A stretch of DNA of 64,000 nt, taken from NCBI RefSeq assembly GCF_037975245.1, contig NC_092568.1, positions 10,811,501 to 10,875,500 on the forward strand. The letters run 5' to 3'. Source of the DNA: Apostichopus japonicus (taxonomy: Eukaryota > Echinodermata > Holothuroidea > Aspidochirotida > Stichopodidae). This document shows, piece after piece, positions 38,301-53,300 of this stretch (position 1 is the first letter of the stretch; every line of letters starts with the position of its first letter). A program made the position numbers and the translations under genes. The notes beneath the pieces were generated by a model that did not search any database, had not been told where the DNA came from, and worked only from the letters and a program-made list of their open reading frames with translations.

Positions 38301-41300
38301 GTTACAGAATGTTTCACCCCCCCCCCAGCTTACACCACTACACAACCTGCACACACATCTAACGTATGTGTTTCATTCCTACCAGGAATCAAATGACTTG
38401 TTAAAAATTAGTAGTTTGATTCATCTAGACCGACATAGCAGTTTCGTTCATGATACTGGTTATTATTTTTCAGGGTGGGGAGGTGGGGGTGGGGATATTT
38501 TATGCATTTGAAAAAACTGGTTTTTGGTACTTTCAGTGAGTTTAAGAGGAGAAATTGTGACAGAAAGTCTAATGCCTCGGTAGCTCTCTCATCTGTGGGG
38601 TGGGAAGGGTTAATAGGAAGTCCAAGAAACAGTAATGTGGGGGGTGGGGGGAGTGGGGTAAGGGCATATCTTAAACAAAACTGCTTCATAATTCTATGAA
38701 CATAAATTAATCATGAAAGATAGATTGTTACAAGCAGCTGTGCAATCACAATCATCACAAAGGTTTCAAATTAGACAGTGAACATTTTCGTTAATCTTTG
38801 GTTCCTGAAGTCTGAACTAGATTATATATGGGATGAGTGCCTCGATACTGCAGGTCTAAACAATGTACGGGTACATAACTGAATATTCATATCAGTCCTG
38901 CCATGCTTTTCAGGTCACTCTTGTCTACTATTTATATATTATTTAAAACCATAAAATTAAATTAAATCTATCACATATATGTCATCAAAATTTTCTCATA
39001 TTCATCGAGTAGCAAGCCCAAAATGTTTAACATAGAGTACTTCAACATGCAAATGCACAACAATGCGATAATTAAAGAAACATCGTATTTGACACCTTTC
39101 CATCCCAGAATATTTTGATACACCACACTGTAAATGACTTTCAGAACCAAGAAAAGACACAAGTGTTCTCTTTACGTCATAACTAGGTTGGCATGACATG
39201 TTTACCTATCAGTGACTTCAGCGATGGCAGACGGTGGCAGGCATGGTTGGGCGACTGCGCCATTTGCTAACCCTCCAAACTGGTTTGTGACATCTTCGAC
39301 ACCATCGTCTGCTTCCAAGTGACTCGCTACACCGTTCTCTCTGATGTTGTTCTCCCTGGCGTCATCTTCACCGACAGTGGACTTGCCTGCTGCCACCATT
39401 ATCAGGCTAGCTATGGTGGAGTAAGTACCCTATTATATTGAAAAAGGAGAGGTAAAATAATGAGATAGCCATGATCAAGATAGCCATGGTTACAGCTATG
39501 TACCACGAAATAGTGCTAATGGGGAAAAAACGACATGATAGTTGCACACCATCATTGTACCGTGACAAAGCAGTGATCAGGCTAACCATGGTATAGTTAT
39601 GTACCATGTCATAATGGCAGGAACTACCAAGATAAGTCGGAGTGGATACAGAAATACCATGAAAATCCATACATGATTAGACTAACCATGGTAGAGTTTT
39701 TAATACTCATGCTACCCCATCACTCCTAACTCAGGAGGTAGTAAGCTTGTTACTGTAAATGCTACTATATTAAAGTCACTTTAAACTGATTCATCTTTTC
39801 CATGTTTGCTAGGTCAAGGAGTAAACACAGTTCTAAATGTTCGGTGGACTCTCATGTCAATGCTTCCCTAAAGACAAAACTTATCGTTAAGAGGATCTTA
39901 CCTTTATTCTCTCCAACAGCTTCAGAAGATTGCGAAAGACTGAAGAGAATAGACCAAGCCACTGGGAGAAATTCAGCAGCCTCATCTGTTCAGCTAGGCT
40001 GCTGCTTGAGACGAAAGGGAAAATACAACAAAATTTAGAAGAAAAATAAAAATATGATCTAAAATAATAATAATGTAAAATTCTGAAATTGAGAAATGTA
40101 AAGTCAAGAGAGATATATATGATGGAAACCAATGGATATATGACTGAAACCAATGGATATGACTGAAACCAATGGATATATGACTGAAACCAATGGATAC
40201 ATATGACTGAAACCAATAAATATATGACTGAAACCTATGGATATTTGAATGAAACCAATGGATATGACTGAAACCAATGGATATATGACTGAAACCAATG
40301 GATATTTGACTGAAACCAATGGATATATGACTGAAACCAATGAATATATGACTGAAACCAATGGATATATGACTAAAACCAATGGATATATGACTGAAAC
40401 CAATGGATATATGACTGAAACCAATGGATATATGACTGAAACCAATGGATATGACTGAAACCAATGGATATATATGACTGAAACCAATAAATAAATGACT
40501 GAAACTAATGGATATTTGAATGAAACCAATGGATATATGACTTTGGTCCAATGACTTATATATATGACTTTGGTCCAATGGGACCAAAATAAAAATGTGA
40601 TGTAAATAAATAATAAAGTAAAATTCTGAATTTGAGAAATGTAGTCATGAGAGATATCTATGACTGAAACCAATAAATAAATATATGACTGAAACCAATG
40701 GATAAATTTGACTGAAACCAACGGATATATGGCTGAAACCAACGGATATTTGGCCGAAACCAACGGATATTTGGCCGAAACCAACGGATATATGGCCGAA
40801 ACCAACGGATATTTGGCCGAAACCAACGAATATATGGCCGAAACCAACGGATATATGGCCGAAACCAACGGATATATGGCTGAAACCAACGGATATATGG
40901 CCGAAACCAACGGATATATGGCTGAAACCAACGGATATATGACTGAAACCAACGGATATATGACCGAACCCAACGGATATATTGCTGAAACCAACGGATA
41001 TATGACTAAACCAATGGATATTTGTATTCAAGCAGATCTTTACTATACAATTTAGACTTTGTTAGATGTCAAAGTACTAAATCACCACTACCCCACAAGA
41101 TAAATCGTCTCTGAATGAAAATATGTCCCCATTAACAGCTGCGGGGTGATTCCCACACACAAACTTCAGAATAAATTTGCAGTAATATGTGAGCTCCCCC
41201 CCCCCTCCCCACACCACCCTATTTTAGATATATTTATTTTACCTGACTTTTTCATCTTCCTGCATTGCATTTGGAGGGGGAAAACTGGGGCAAGGACAAA

Positions 41301-44300
41301 AACCAGGAAGCAAGAGTGATGTTGAATTAACATATGAAATGAGAGAGATTATGAATAATATAAACTCATTTGTCATTTGAAAAAAACATCTCACAGTTCC
41401 CTAGTACTTTTAAAGCAAAACAGAAGGTTCTTACATTGTTCCACCCATCTCAAAGACATCAAACATGAAACTGCCTCGGGACAACTCTTGTCCATGATAT
41501 TGAAATGTTTTTTAAAATACATTCGTTGCTCACTTTGTGACTTGGCCCGTATTTTAGCCAACCTCATAAAATTTAAGATCTGGGCAAGTTTTCACATTTC
41601 ATTTCAAAGATGACTTCCACTTCAACCCAGTTCACTTTTATTTTTTTTTTGATTTTTCAATGTCGTGCATCATTTTAATTCTTTGATCTCTTTCTGCATA
41701 GCCGCTTATCATATTTTCCCTTTCTCCTGGTATCACCCAACGTCCGCTCAGGTAGATAAACAATTTGAGGGATACTATGTACCTCCTAGAGCGATAGGAA
41801 TTATATCTTCAAGAATGACTTACCTTGAAGCTGTGTCCACATCTCCATTTCCTGATACAGCCACTGCATTCACTACAGTCTACAGAAAGAAAAACCATTG
41901 TATAACCAGTAATTATTATTATTATAATTTCATTTTTCCTCTGTAATCTAATAGCGATATTTACTTTACTGTAAGCTACTTCCATAACTTGATGTTAAAT
42001 CAATTTGCATTGATGTTAAATCAAATGATGTTAAATCAATTGATGTTAAATCAATTGATGTTAAATAATCAATTAAATCAATTAAATAATCAATTTAAAT
42101 AATCAATCAATATAAGAATCAATCTAACAATCAATATAAAATTCAATCAATAATCAATTAAATAATCAATTTAAAAAATTAATCAATATAAGAATCAATC
42201 TAATAATCAATATAATAATCAATCAATCAATTAAATAATCAATTAAAATATTCAATTAATGTTAAATCAATTTGCAAGAAGAATACAACCCACAAGACAT
42301 GACATCTAGAGACAGTTTGACTGTTTGAAAAACGTGAGAAGAGATATGATTGAGGGAGGAGTCTTAGGTGTAATTTAAAATTAAAAACTTGGTAGTTTGA
42401 TGTCCTCTGAAGAGCAGCGCAATGGTATAAAGAGAGAGTGTTAACAGGAAGGAACAAGAAATAACATCTTTTTGAGGTCGGCATAAACAATTTAGGCCAT
42501 GGACATACATATACATCTAGTTTCACTCACAACATGGTAATGACCGATCGAACATCAGCCAACCTCAAACTGTTGTTTCCTTCAAACGTTAGTAACCAGC
42601 AAATAGTAATCATCAAATTACCCAATTCAGCTACGATCAATTACAGAACTTACCAAGGGCACTTCACTTAAGTGTTCTACAATGAGTCAATATTTATTCA
42701 GTTTTTTGTTGTTGGCATTAATACTAGAAATACACTCACAGTTCATTACAAGTCACACACAGTACATAACACGCCACAGATAGTACATTACAAGCCACAC
42801 AAAGTACATTACAAGTCACACATTACAATACAAGCCACATACAGTACATTACAAGCCACAAATCAAACTTCATGTACACACATTACATTACAAGTCACAC
42901 ATTAAACTTCAAGTACACACATTACATTACAAGCCACACACAGTACATTACAATACACACACAGTACATTACAAGCCACAAATCAAACTTCATGTTCACA
43001 CACTACATTACAAGTCACACATTAAACTTCAAGTACACACATTACATTACAAGCCACACACAGTACATTACAATACACACACATTACATTACAAGCCACA
43101 CACAGTACATTACAATACACACACAGTACATTACAAGCCACACACAGTACATTGGAAGCCACACATCAAACTTCAAATTTCATCAGCATTGACAAGAATC
43201 CAAGAAAAGACTGTAGCATCTGTGGATAATTTTTAGATTTAATTTTTCTACTGTTCCTGGCCAAAAAAAAAATCAACCATGTTTAATGTTTCCATTGTTC
43301 TTGACAGTCATTCCAAAAAATCAATTAAAGATTATGTAGTAGAATCTTTCTCCTAGATAAAATGAGGAAAAGAGAATGATTATATATCACGTACCACAAA
43401 AGAACCTCAAAAATTTGGCAAGTTCTGGAGAAACGATGTCGTTTTATGGACCGGAAGGGGAAAAAACACCAAGGTGAACATCTCTGGTACTTACCTGTTT
43501 AAGTAGGGCTCTGACTGCACTAAATGCCTCATCTTTATAGGTATCTAACATATTGAACTGCCTTTGTCTCAGCATTCCAAACACAATGCCAGCCAACTTC
43601 TCCTGAAAATAGAATACAACATCAACAGTGATGTGGGCTTGTTCATGTGTTTGTATAGTAAGAACTTAAACACTGCATACAAGAATCAAAAGTACATCAT
43701 AACTGTTTGTCGTGTACGTCAAACATTTACGATTCACTACTGCATAGTCCCATACTGTACTTCACACAGAATTCACATTTTTGTCCGATACAATGAAATT
43801 ACTGAGATGTTACATTTATTTTCAATCCAGAGTAATCTCCTCCCCCCCAGAGCCCCCGCACCCCACCCCATTCTTACCTCCCTCCACACCTCCAAAGAAG
43901 GTGCTATTTACTTTTGAGAGCTATCATGACTTTTAAACCGAGATATCTAAAGATAAAAAATAAATAAAAGAGGGCTCCTCTGGAAAGCAGTGCTTCTGCA
44001 CTGAGCAGAACTACCCTCATTAAAGATGACAATAATAAAAAATAAAAAAATAAAAAAAACACAACTTTGTTTTACTTCAATTGTTCACGGCCCCAATGGA
44101 AGAGTCGTTATTTACATACGCAGCAAAAATCTGGAAATAAAATAATACGTACATCCTCAGGAGGTGAGGTATCTTCTAACGACCTATTCAGAGACAGGGT
44201 CGCAAAGGTCGAGAATTCTCCTAGAAGCATCTTGTCGATCAGCTTCTCCATCTCCACCAACTGAGAACCTAAGTGCCTGCATATGTCAACAAATGTCAAC

Positions 44301-47300
44301 AAGAGAAAACCAAATAATAATAATAATAATAATGGTGACAATGATGATGATGATAATAATAATCATAATAATAATATTCATAATAATAATGATAATAATA
44401 ATAATAATAATCATAGACTAAAACAGTTTCATGATGACTGTAGGTACAGCACCTATAAAAGCTCAGCCTATTCGACCCTCCCTCCCTCCCCCCCCCAAAA
44501 AAAAAAACAAGCTGGGCCAAGGTTGTCATTTTCATAAAACTAGCAGTATGATTGTTATGGCTCCTGGTACCATTTTTTTGAAAGAAACATCTTGACTAAC
44601 CCACCCCATTCATCTTCGGTCATTTCACTCGACCAATCCACCTCCTTCCAGTACTACATTCTAATACTAGCCATGTCACTTACACTCATTTCATAACCCG
44701 CCTCACTTTGCCTGACAAGTTTTTCCCATCGCCATTTATCTACATTCCCAACAGTGACTCACTGATTCTGGTCGCTGTCTAATGCTAGGTAAATCTGGGC
44801 ATTGTTTCAGTTGAATAGTTGAAGTAGAATATTAATAATGTCCCAGCCACCTGGGCATGATGAGGTTTCAGGGGGCCATTAAAGTCCTTTGCATTTTTTT
44901 TTTGCACTGTTGTAGTTTTTATGTTAGGTTCAAACTGTCTAAGTTATGTCCATATTTTTCGTTTCTTCAATAATTTTGGTGAAGAACTTTTAAAATCATC
45001 CGTTGTCTTCGGTCTGTTTATTTGCCTTTGTATAACCCCAGCGGACAGGGCCTCGTTACAATAGCTACTTCACAGGCTTCTGGTAATGGGAAATGAACTT
45101 GAAAGTGAATTGGTGAATGTAGTAGAATACTCTTACCACCAGTCGTGGTGAGTTTGAAACTAGAACTGACCTGAAGCTTTGAATACCAGCCAGTTCTTGC
45201 GAGAGGACTTCTTGAGAGGTTGAAATGAGGTCGAGAGCTCCCACAAACTCAGACGTGGATAACAGCAGCTGGATGGTAGGCTGAGTCTGGTGTACAGTCG
45301 CCATCAGTTTCAACTGAAGAGGAAATTACCAAGGAGCACTTGATAAAAATATACATCATGGAACAGACTTACTTCTCCTCCCTCACCCTTCCCCCAGTCC
45401 TTATAAACACCAACTTATGACACTTACACCTGTACAGTACTCTAAGGATCCGTGCCGTAACAACTCACCAGAAGAGAATGACTTTATGAACACCTTATCC
45501 TATTCTACAGTTTCATTGTGTTGTGTGTTCTGAATCCCGTTTAAACCTAAAAGCTAAACCTACTGGTTCTAATTCCCGACTAAACCTTAAAAACTAAAAC
45601 TACCGATCATCACAATTTGAGCTATAAATTTATATATGAAAAGAGGCTTATCTTACTGGCTCTTTTTGAAAGCACTCGGTTAACGATTAGATACAAGATT
45701 CATTATACACGTTCATATATATATATATATGAGGATGTAAATTTCACCTTTATGTCATTGCAAATGAAAATAAGGAAAAAGGTTGGTCGGAAGAAGAAGA
45801 AAGGGATTTGAACATTCATATCAGTTATATGGCGTGACAATCTGACCCTGGCAGGATCTTCTTCAGATGCTAACTGAAAACAGACTAAGACACATCTTAA
45901 TGAGACGGTCTGTTTTCATTTAGTTTCAGTTTCAGCCTCTAATGCAGATCCAGCCACTTCTAAAATGTCAGTCCCTCTCTAATATTTATATACATATTAC
46001 CTACACAGACTTTTAGCAGCAGCTTGTTAACAGTTGTTTCTCATTTAAAAAATGTTTAAGCATCATTTCTAGATTTTTCTATTAAGAATCTTTTAAAAGG
46101 GCAGGCTTACCGAATTACAAAGAATAATTTACAGCATGTCAACCACACCAAATGAATTGTCCAGAGAAGGAATAATGGATTAAAGAAACTCTCAAGAACA
46201 CACTGTCAGTTTGTAGTAGTGCTGATAGTCGACTCTTTTTTTTGTAATCGATTAATTGCATAGCTCTTCTCGCGATTACTCGGTTACAGTTATTACATCA
46301 TCACTGTCATTTTACAATCCAGAAATACAGTCAGAACAAATCTTTCACCATGGTGCACTGTTTTTATTCGTTCTTTCCTGTATTAATGTGTGGTGTCTAA
46401 ATAAAACATCTACCAAACAAATGCTGTGAACAACTTTCAATGTAAACATTTCTTAAAATCGTTCATAAAAGCAAATGTGCAAACAATGGATACATGTAAC
46501 ACCTTGTAGCGATGTGATGATTAGAGTTTTCTGTAAAAGGAAGTTCAACGTTCTAGGCTAGGATTTAGCCTAGCGTGAAGGCAGGCACATTGAAATTACC
46601 TACACCGCAATCGACACACTCGATCAGACACCCGATAAATGTGATCCAGGCCAGTAATGAAGTAATTGTAAACATTCTTGAAGAAATGACGAGTACTTTG
46701 GCAATCGTAAAAGATTTATAACTTACGAATTTGCGATTATGCGCAATGATCAAACATTGCTAGGACAGAATGATGCACTGCAGAACAAGCGTATTACTGA
46801 CAAGAAAACTCATAAATCTAACCGGAGCAGGTGCTTGTCGATTTTTAACACAGCACAGTGCTAGTGTAGCATTATGAGAACCTGTACTTTTCCATATTTG
46901 CTGACAAACTGCTTTAGTGTTGTTATCGATAAGTTAGGCTATTATTCAAAAGCAGTTAATGTGTAGTGTTAGTTTGTAGTCGAGTAATCGCAACTAAGGT
47001 TTTGAGCGCAATTAATCAAACTTCCATGTGCAAACGCGACTACTGGCAATTAATCGATTACCACTATCAGCACTAGTTTGTAGTCATTTAAAGAGAATTT
47101 GGTCTCTTCATCTATATCCATCTACAGTGCCTAACCTGCTCAAATTTCCCTAAACACTTGTCAATCTTGAATTTTATCAGAGTGTACTTTACAAATTGCT
47201 ATGATACAGATTTGCCAACGTTCACATCCTGAAAGCTGAATCAGACCTACCTTGTTGAGAACTTTGGCATAATTCGAACGAGATACTTTCAGCTTGAGTA

Positions 47301-50300
47301 TGTCCAGGGAGTTTTTGGACAGGACATCGTCAATTCTCAAAATTTTCTCTCTGGTCAAAAAGAAGAAATTTGAAAGATGGGTGCTCAGTCCTGGCAGTCA
47401 AGCATAACAAACATAAAAGTCGCTATGGAATGTATGTAGATCAATTTAAACATTCTGCCATTGTATTTTTAAGATTTTAAAAATTCTCAGTCTCTACTAT
47501 GAAAGAGTCCTGGAAAGTTAATAGTCTCATGAAGTTCTACTTTAAATATTTCCTTCACTTCTAAGAAGGCCAAATAAGACAATTATCTTCCATATTTTAT
47601 GGTAACACCTATTACCTTTAATCTTACCGAGAACACAAACTACCACAAATTCCACTATTGGTCACAAACAGTTATCTAGGTGTATGACTACCAGCATTTA
47701 AGTTTTATTACCTTGTACAATAATATTCAAAGCTAGGGAATGTTTGATTTTGCTGATTATGTTACGGTATGATAGACAAGATTCTTCGGGATTGATCCCA
47801 ACAGACAGTTTTATCAAGCCAATAGAAATGAAATGGATGAAGAAGCAAGCATAAAAGTGGTTTGCATTTTAACCACAAAAAGGATCAATGCAAGCCTAAG
47901 GACAGCTTATGGTATACTGTTATCACTCTTTAAACCATACCTCTTAAACCATGTTATGTTACCATATTGACCGTAACCATATTAACCATACCTCTTAAAA
48001 TGATGAAAAGACTGTCACTGTTGAATCAAAATCAACACTTATCCACCACAAAGTTGACCTAACATTTCTAAATATTCATATCTAGTGTCCTTCATTTTGG
48101 GTTTTTTTTTCTGGCTGGACACATTACACTTAAATAATAACAGACTGCCTTGTATGTAGCAATATGGTCAAACAAAACACACTTCGGTGTTTTCAAATGT
48201 ACCTTAAATCTCTGATGGCATCACAAGTCCTCTGTAGGTCTTCCTGCAATTTATCATGGGACGCCATAGCAGTGAAAAACGCACTGGACCTGGATGAGAT
48301 GTGTCTGGAGATCTGGACTTCCACGATATCGAGATAATGTGAGAGCTGAAGGTGGACGAAAAAAGGGACATAATGTCAGTAATGAACGACAATCCAGTAA
48401 AAAAAAGAGACATACAGAGCATATTTACATATGACTAGAGTTACAAGTGATGAGTCTCAAAGGTTAACCACACATGTTACAGGTAGACTACAGTTATGAC
48501 AAATTTTGAATATTAATCATAGTTAAGCGAACATGAACTGCAATTAAAACAGAGGCAAACTTCTTTTTGAACATGAACACAGTAAAACAGAAACATCTTT
48601 ACCTATAGTATGGCTATTGTTGTAGGTTATGAGTTGTGAAGTCAAAACACAAGTGTTTAGCCCAAACAAATTGGCAATTGCAATACAGTAAATCATATTC
48701 CAGTGCAACTAAACCTCTTTTTACTTATAGAACATGACTTAAAGAGTTGTTAAGGGGGCATGGGTGAGGGGGGGGGGGTGGACTTGTCAGACATTGAAAT
48801 CTGGCTATTTACAGGGTAAGTGCCTTGGATTCCAATATTTGCCAGTAACAAAAATGAAGCACTGGCTTTTTTTGCTGCTAGTAGGCAGCAACACATCCAG
48901 CTGTCAATCTTAAAATTTCTTAATTAACACATTTGCTACGATGAAGGATGCGATTATACGAACCTTTTCCTGAAGAAGTTTTGATGATTGCTGGCCTTTA
49001 AACTGTGACCATGGCAGCACATCTTCAAATGTCTCGGGATTTTCAAGGTGAAAGTCACCACGAAAAAAGACCTTGTTGGAGGGCAGAAAGTTAAAACGGC
49101 GAATTACGAACCTTTAAAAACTATCTGTCATGTGCAATTGCGACTGAAGAGCCAGAAATTTTACAATATTAAATTAATCGATACTTTTTCCTGTATCAAA
49201 TGGTCCAAAGAAAGTCGAGAGGGGGATTGGAGCGTTGAAAATGTACATTTCTATCTGTGCTATAAAAATACAAAACGACTTGCACAGAGTTATTTTGTTT
49301 TTTTGCTCTTTCTGTAGGTATCATATACCATACTTTGTCAGAAGAATGAGGGTGTTTTGACATTTTTAAAGAAGAAAGGTGTGAACAAGAGTAGCTCTCA
49401 TTACTTCCCGAAGATATACTGTGAGTGTACATCTCTGTTGCACCAGTAGCATCCAACCAACATCAGCAATTCTATAACAAACTCACCTTTGGCACTTGAT
49501 CCAGTTGTACTGCATCTTTTTCTAATTAAAAACAAAAAACAAAACAGGGAAAATTATTTGATTTGAAAAGAAAAAAGTAACATCGTATTCCTCTTAGCAC
49601 AAGATTCACTCACAAAACTAGATTAAATGAACATTCTATATTGAATGCTTTCTGGTAAATACAGGTAGAATTGGTTTATTGTCTTGAAATATATCTGTTT
49701 CTATGAAAGTTTAAGTCTGGCATATGCTTATGCGAAAGTCCGAACTTTGTTTTGACAAGTGACATATTTTTTTTTCAGAATATGACACATTGTGATATTA
49801 ATATGAAACATTGACGATACTCATTGGGCTTATGTATTTTGGTGAGAGATATTACATGGTAGCATAACTAGCAGTGCTCCCTCCCATGTTCTTTTTCGAT
49901 GTTACGAGAGCGTTGTGGTCAAGTGGTTAAGGCAGTGGACTGGTGGTCTAAGGGTTGCAGGTTCGAGCCCTGGCCTGATCAATGCGTTGTGTCCTTGGGC
50001 AAGGCACTTTATCTCCATTGCCTCTCTTCACCCAGGTGTATAAATGGGGACTTGCGAGGTAACTTGTAAATATAGTTGCGTGCGCCGGTTTGTGGCTGCA
50101 CCCTATGGGAAGTCCCCCGGGGGACACGTGGTTGTGGTGCACTGTGGTGCCCCAGGAGAGATTGATTAAATTGCGCACACTTTGGTGTGTAGGTGTGACT
50201 AGTTACCAATGACCAAGGCTAAGTTGTACACGCTATGATATTAGCGCCTTTGAACAATTTCTGTTGATTTTGGCGCTATATAAATGTCTTCTGATTGGTT

Positions 50301-53300
50301 GATTACTATGTTGTTTACCATCTTTGCTATTATAGAAGGTAAAGACCAAGTATTTAATGCCAAAGTACTTCGTTGTTGTGCCATTTAATGTTAAAGAAAT
50401 GATGAACCAAATATTTTCATCAAAATCAGGTTATTTTTTTTGTTTTAAATATCAAGTGATTCGTACATCCAGATCGATTCAAATCAGTGCGGATTGAATC
50501 AATCTGCCCTTGAATGGTTTTAGGTTATTGAAGATGGGAAATGATGGCAGTATTTCTTAACTTGTGGAAACATTCACATATTAAACACTCCCAGGCATGT
50601 AGCCAGGAATTTGCCAAGGGAGGGGCGAACCTGTTGGCAAACTATCAGAGCAGTATATATGGCTCTGCAAACTATCTAAGCGTAGCGCCACCATGGGTTG
50701 GCGCAAAGCGTACAAGAAAATTTTGGCCGAAAATGCCTCCAAGATCGCTGGAAATGGCACTTCCCAGGCCTTGTAAGTTGCATCTAAGCATTTTCTATTT
50801 TGAAATTACTAGCGATATCATGAAAAAACATACAAAAAAATATGCTCAAGGGGGGGGCGGTCGCCCCCTTTGCCCCCCCCCTGGCTACGCGCCTGATTAC
50901 ACTCCCTGACTTACCTCTCACCCTGGCAGATTCCAGACCATCTACTTCCTTTGTGATATCATTTTGGTTAGATGGCCTCCTTTTATGCAAGGATCGTAAT
51001 TTCTACAACAGAAGCAAAACAAGGGTAAAGAAGCAGAAAACCATGAATGTTAGCAACCTGAATATAAGCCTATTTATTAAATGTGCTATTCTGTGTCTTA
51101 AAAGTAGTTCAATTAACTTTATTACTTTTAGTTCAATTAATTAAGGCTGTAATATTAGAATTCAGTAGACATATGATGTTTTAAGAAGAAACTCTGGCAA
51201 GGGAACTGCAAAGTTGTCGCTTTAAAAAAAAAATTATATGTGCAATAAATATGGATAAAAAGACATTTGAACCAAGTCAACTTGGGGACACAGAACTTTC
51301 AAGCTTTCATATTAAAATGTAAAACTGGTTTTCCACAGAGTTCCCTGATGTAATGTTTAAATTTAAAATTACAATAGTTTACATCAGATATGCAAAACAG
51401 ATATATGCAGATACCAAAGTAATTACTTTTCATTTGATGGTACATATGCTGTCTCTTTTCTATGTATAATCATATTCTCTGCCAAGACACTCTAGATATT
51501 TCATGATGGAACACATGTTTTCAACCAAAGACGTTTTGTACCTACCCTGGCAGTTTTCTTTATGTATTTATCAAAATGGATCCTTGCAATTTCTTGAACA
51601 TATGGAGAAGGGGGTAGGTGTGGTCTCTCCACGAATGATTCCCCCCAAGTTTTGGTGAAGAAGTCTGTTTCTCTTCTCGACTTTCTTGGATCATTTAATA
51701 CCGCTGGCAGGTTGACAGTAGATGAATACACAGTCCAAGGTTTCCGCACCACCGACGGAGCTGATTTGGATGGAGAGCCTTCCACACTATCCATGCTATG
51801 AATGCTCGTCTTCTTTATACGTTTAAGGTAAGCTGAAAGAAAGGGATGTTGATACAGTATACTGTGGGGTCGTACTAATTAGCATCAACAGGCCCATTTC
51901 ACAACAACTCAAGACAACAAGTTTAAAATACCATCAAATACAATGGTTGTAATCAGAGTGTATCTGGAAACACGTTTAAATCTGACTGGAACCCTCGTCC
52001 ATACATATTTTTAAGGGGAAAAAATGTTTTTGTCGTAAAAATAGTCAACTTTCTCTGTCCGTAGAATTGGACGTGATGCTATTGCGCTTGCGCAATGATT
52101 TTGGACCGCACCATTATGATATGGGTGGGTTTGTGTTAGGATTTGGGAACTACCTTTGTGTACAGTGTCGGTAAAGTGGGTTGACATAGTATGCTGAATG
52201 AACTCCAAATCAATTTTTTCCCAAAAAATTTCATAAAAAAAAATATTGCAAAAACCAAGCAATCAATATTGATATTTTAAACTTGTCGTCTTGAGTTGTC
52301 TTGAGTTGTCTTGAGTTGTCATGAAATAGGCCTGTTGACGTTTATTAGTATGACCGATACTGTGCGGTATATACATTTGACAATACCTGCAATGATTATG
52401 GTTTAATACTGTACAGACTGCTGTGCAGTAGCACTGGAAGAAAAATGCAAGTATGAATATAATAAAGAAATGGTATCAGATTATCTAATTTTTAGTCTTC
52501 AATTCATATTATTTCAGCCAACAGTCTTGAGGGCAGCCTACGGTTGGGTTACTTTAAGTAAGCTTGAAGTTAATCACAATGAGGGAAAGATCAATTTCAT
52601 GATGTGTATTAATTCAACATGTACAATAGCTTGAAACAAAATTTCATTTTCAAAGTATGGTTTAATTCAGTCATACATGAACCAAATTTAATGATGACGC
52701 AGAGTTTAGGTCTAATGTTACTTAGGCCTATGCTAGCTCTAATTTATGAGTTCCTGGGTTGAGCCTTGGCTAGGTCGGTTACGCAAAATTTCTTAAATTT
52801 GTGACAGGAATTACAAGAATTCAAACAAAAATTTACTTTGGGCTTAGAACATTACCTTCATCTCCAACATGCTCTTTGGCAACATGTACTTCATAGTCTC
52901 GATCGCTTACACCTTCCACAGGTAAAGAGGGACAAACACCATGAAGGCCAAACTTACAAATAAATGAACCCCCTTCCCTTTTACAGTGTTGTTCTCTCAA
53001 GTGAATGGAAAACTCTGCTGGTGCTTTGAAAGAAATTTGACATAATTGACAATGTTTCCACTGTCCTAAAATATAAGGTTTTCTTGTTCCCTGATGCTGA
53101 GAAGGTTTTCCAGCAAAATTAGTATGATTAAGCCTAGGCCTAGTTTGGTTTGTATTGGTAGGCTTGGGCCCGATAACGTTAGAAGTAGCAGAATCAATTG
53201 AAAGTTGAATGTTGTGACTGTCTGTATTGGATTTAGCGTAACTCTGCCCTGCAACTCTTAGTCCAAGGCCTAACGTTACATCCACTGGGAGATCATGGCT

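Noticed and set aside
40708-41055. Plus-strand frame of ETNGYMA repeats as a secreted repeat protein
   Set aside because: It lies antisense in a VPS54 intron, has no signal peptide, and its unit is explained by the 21-bp minisatellite.
42872-43192. Frame of YITSHTQ repeats as a gene
   Set aside because: Translation of the composite 21-bp array within a VPS54 intron; no start or domain evidence.
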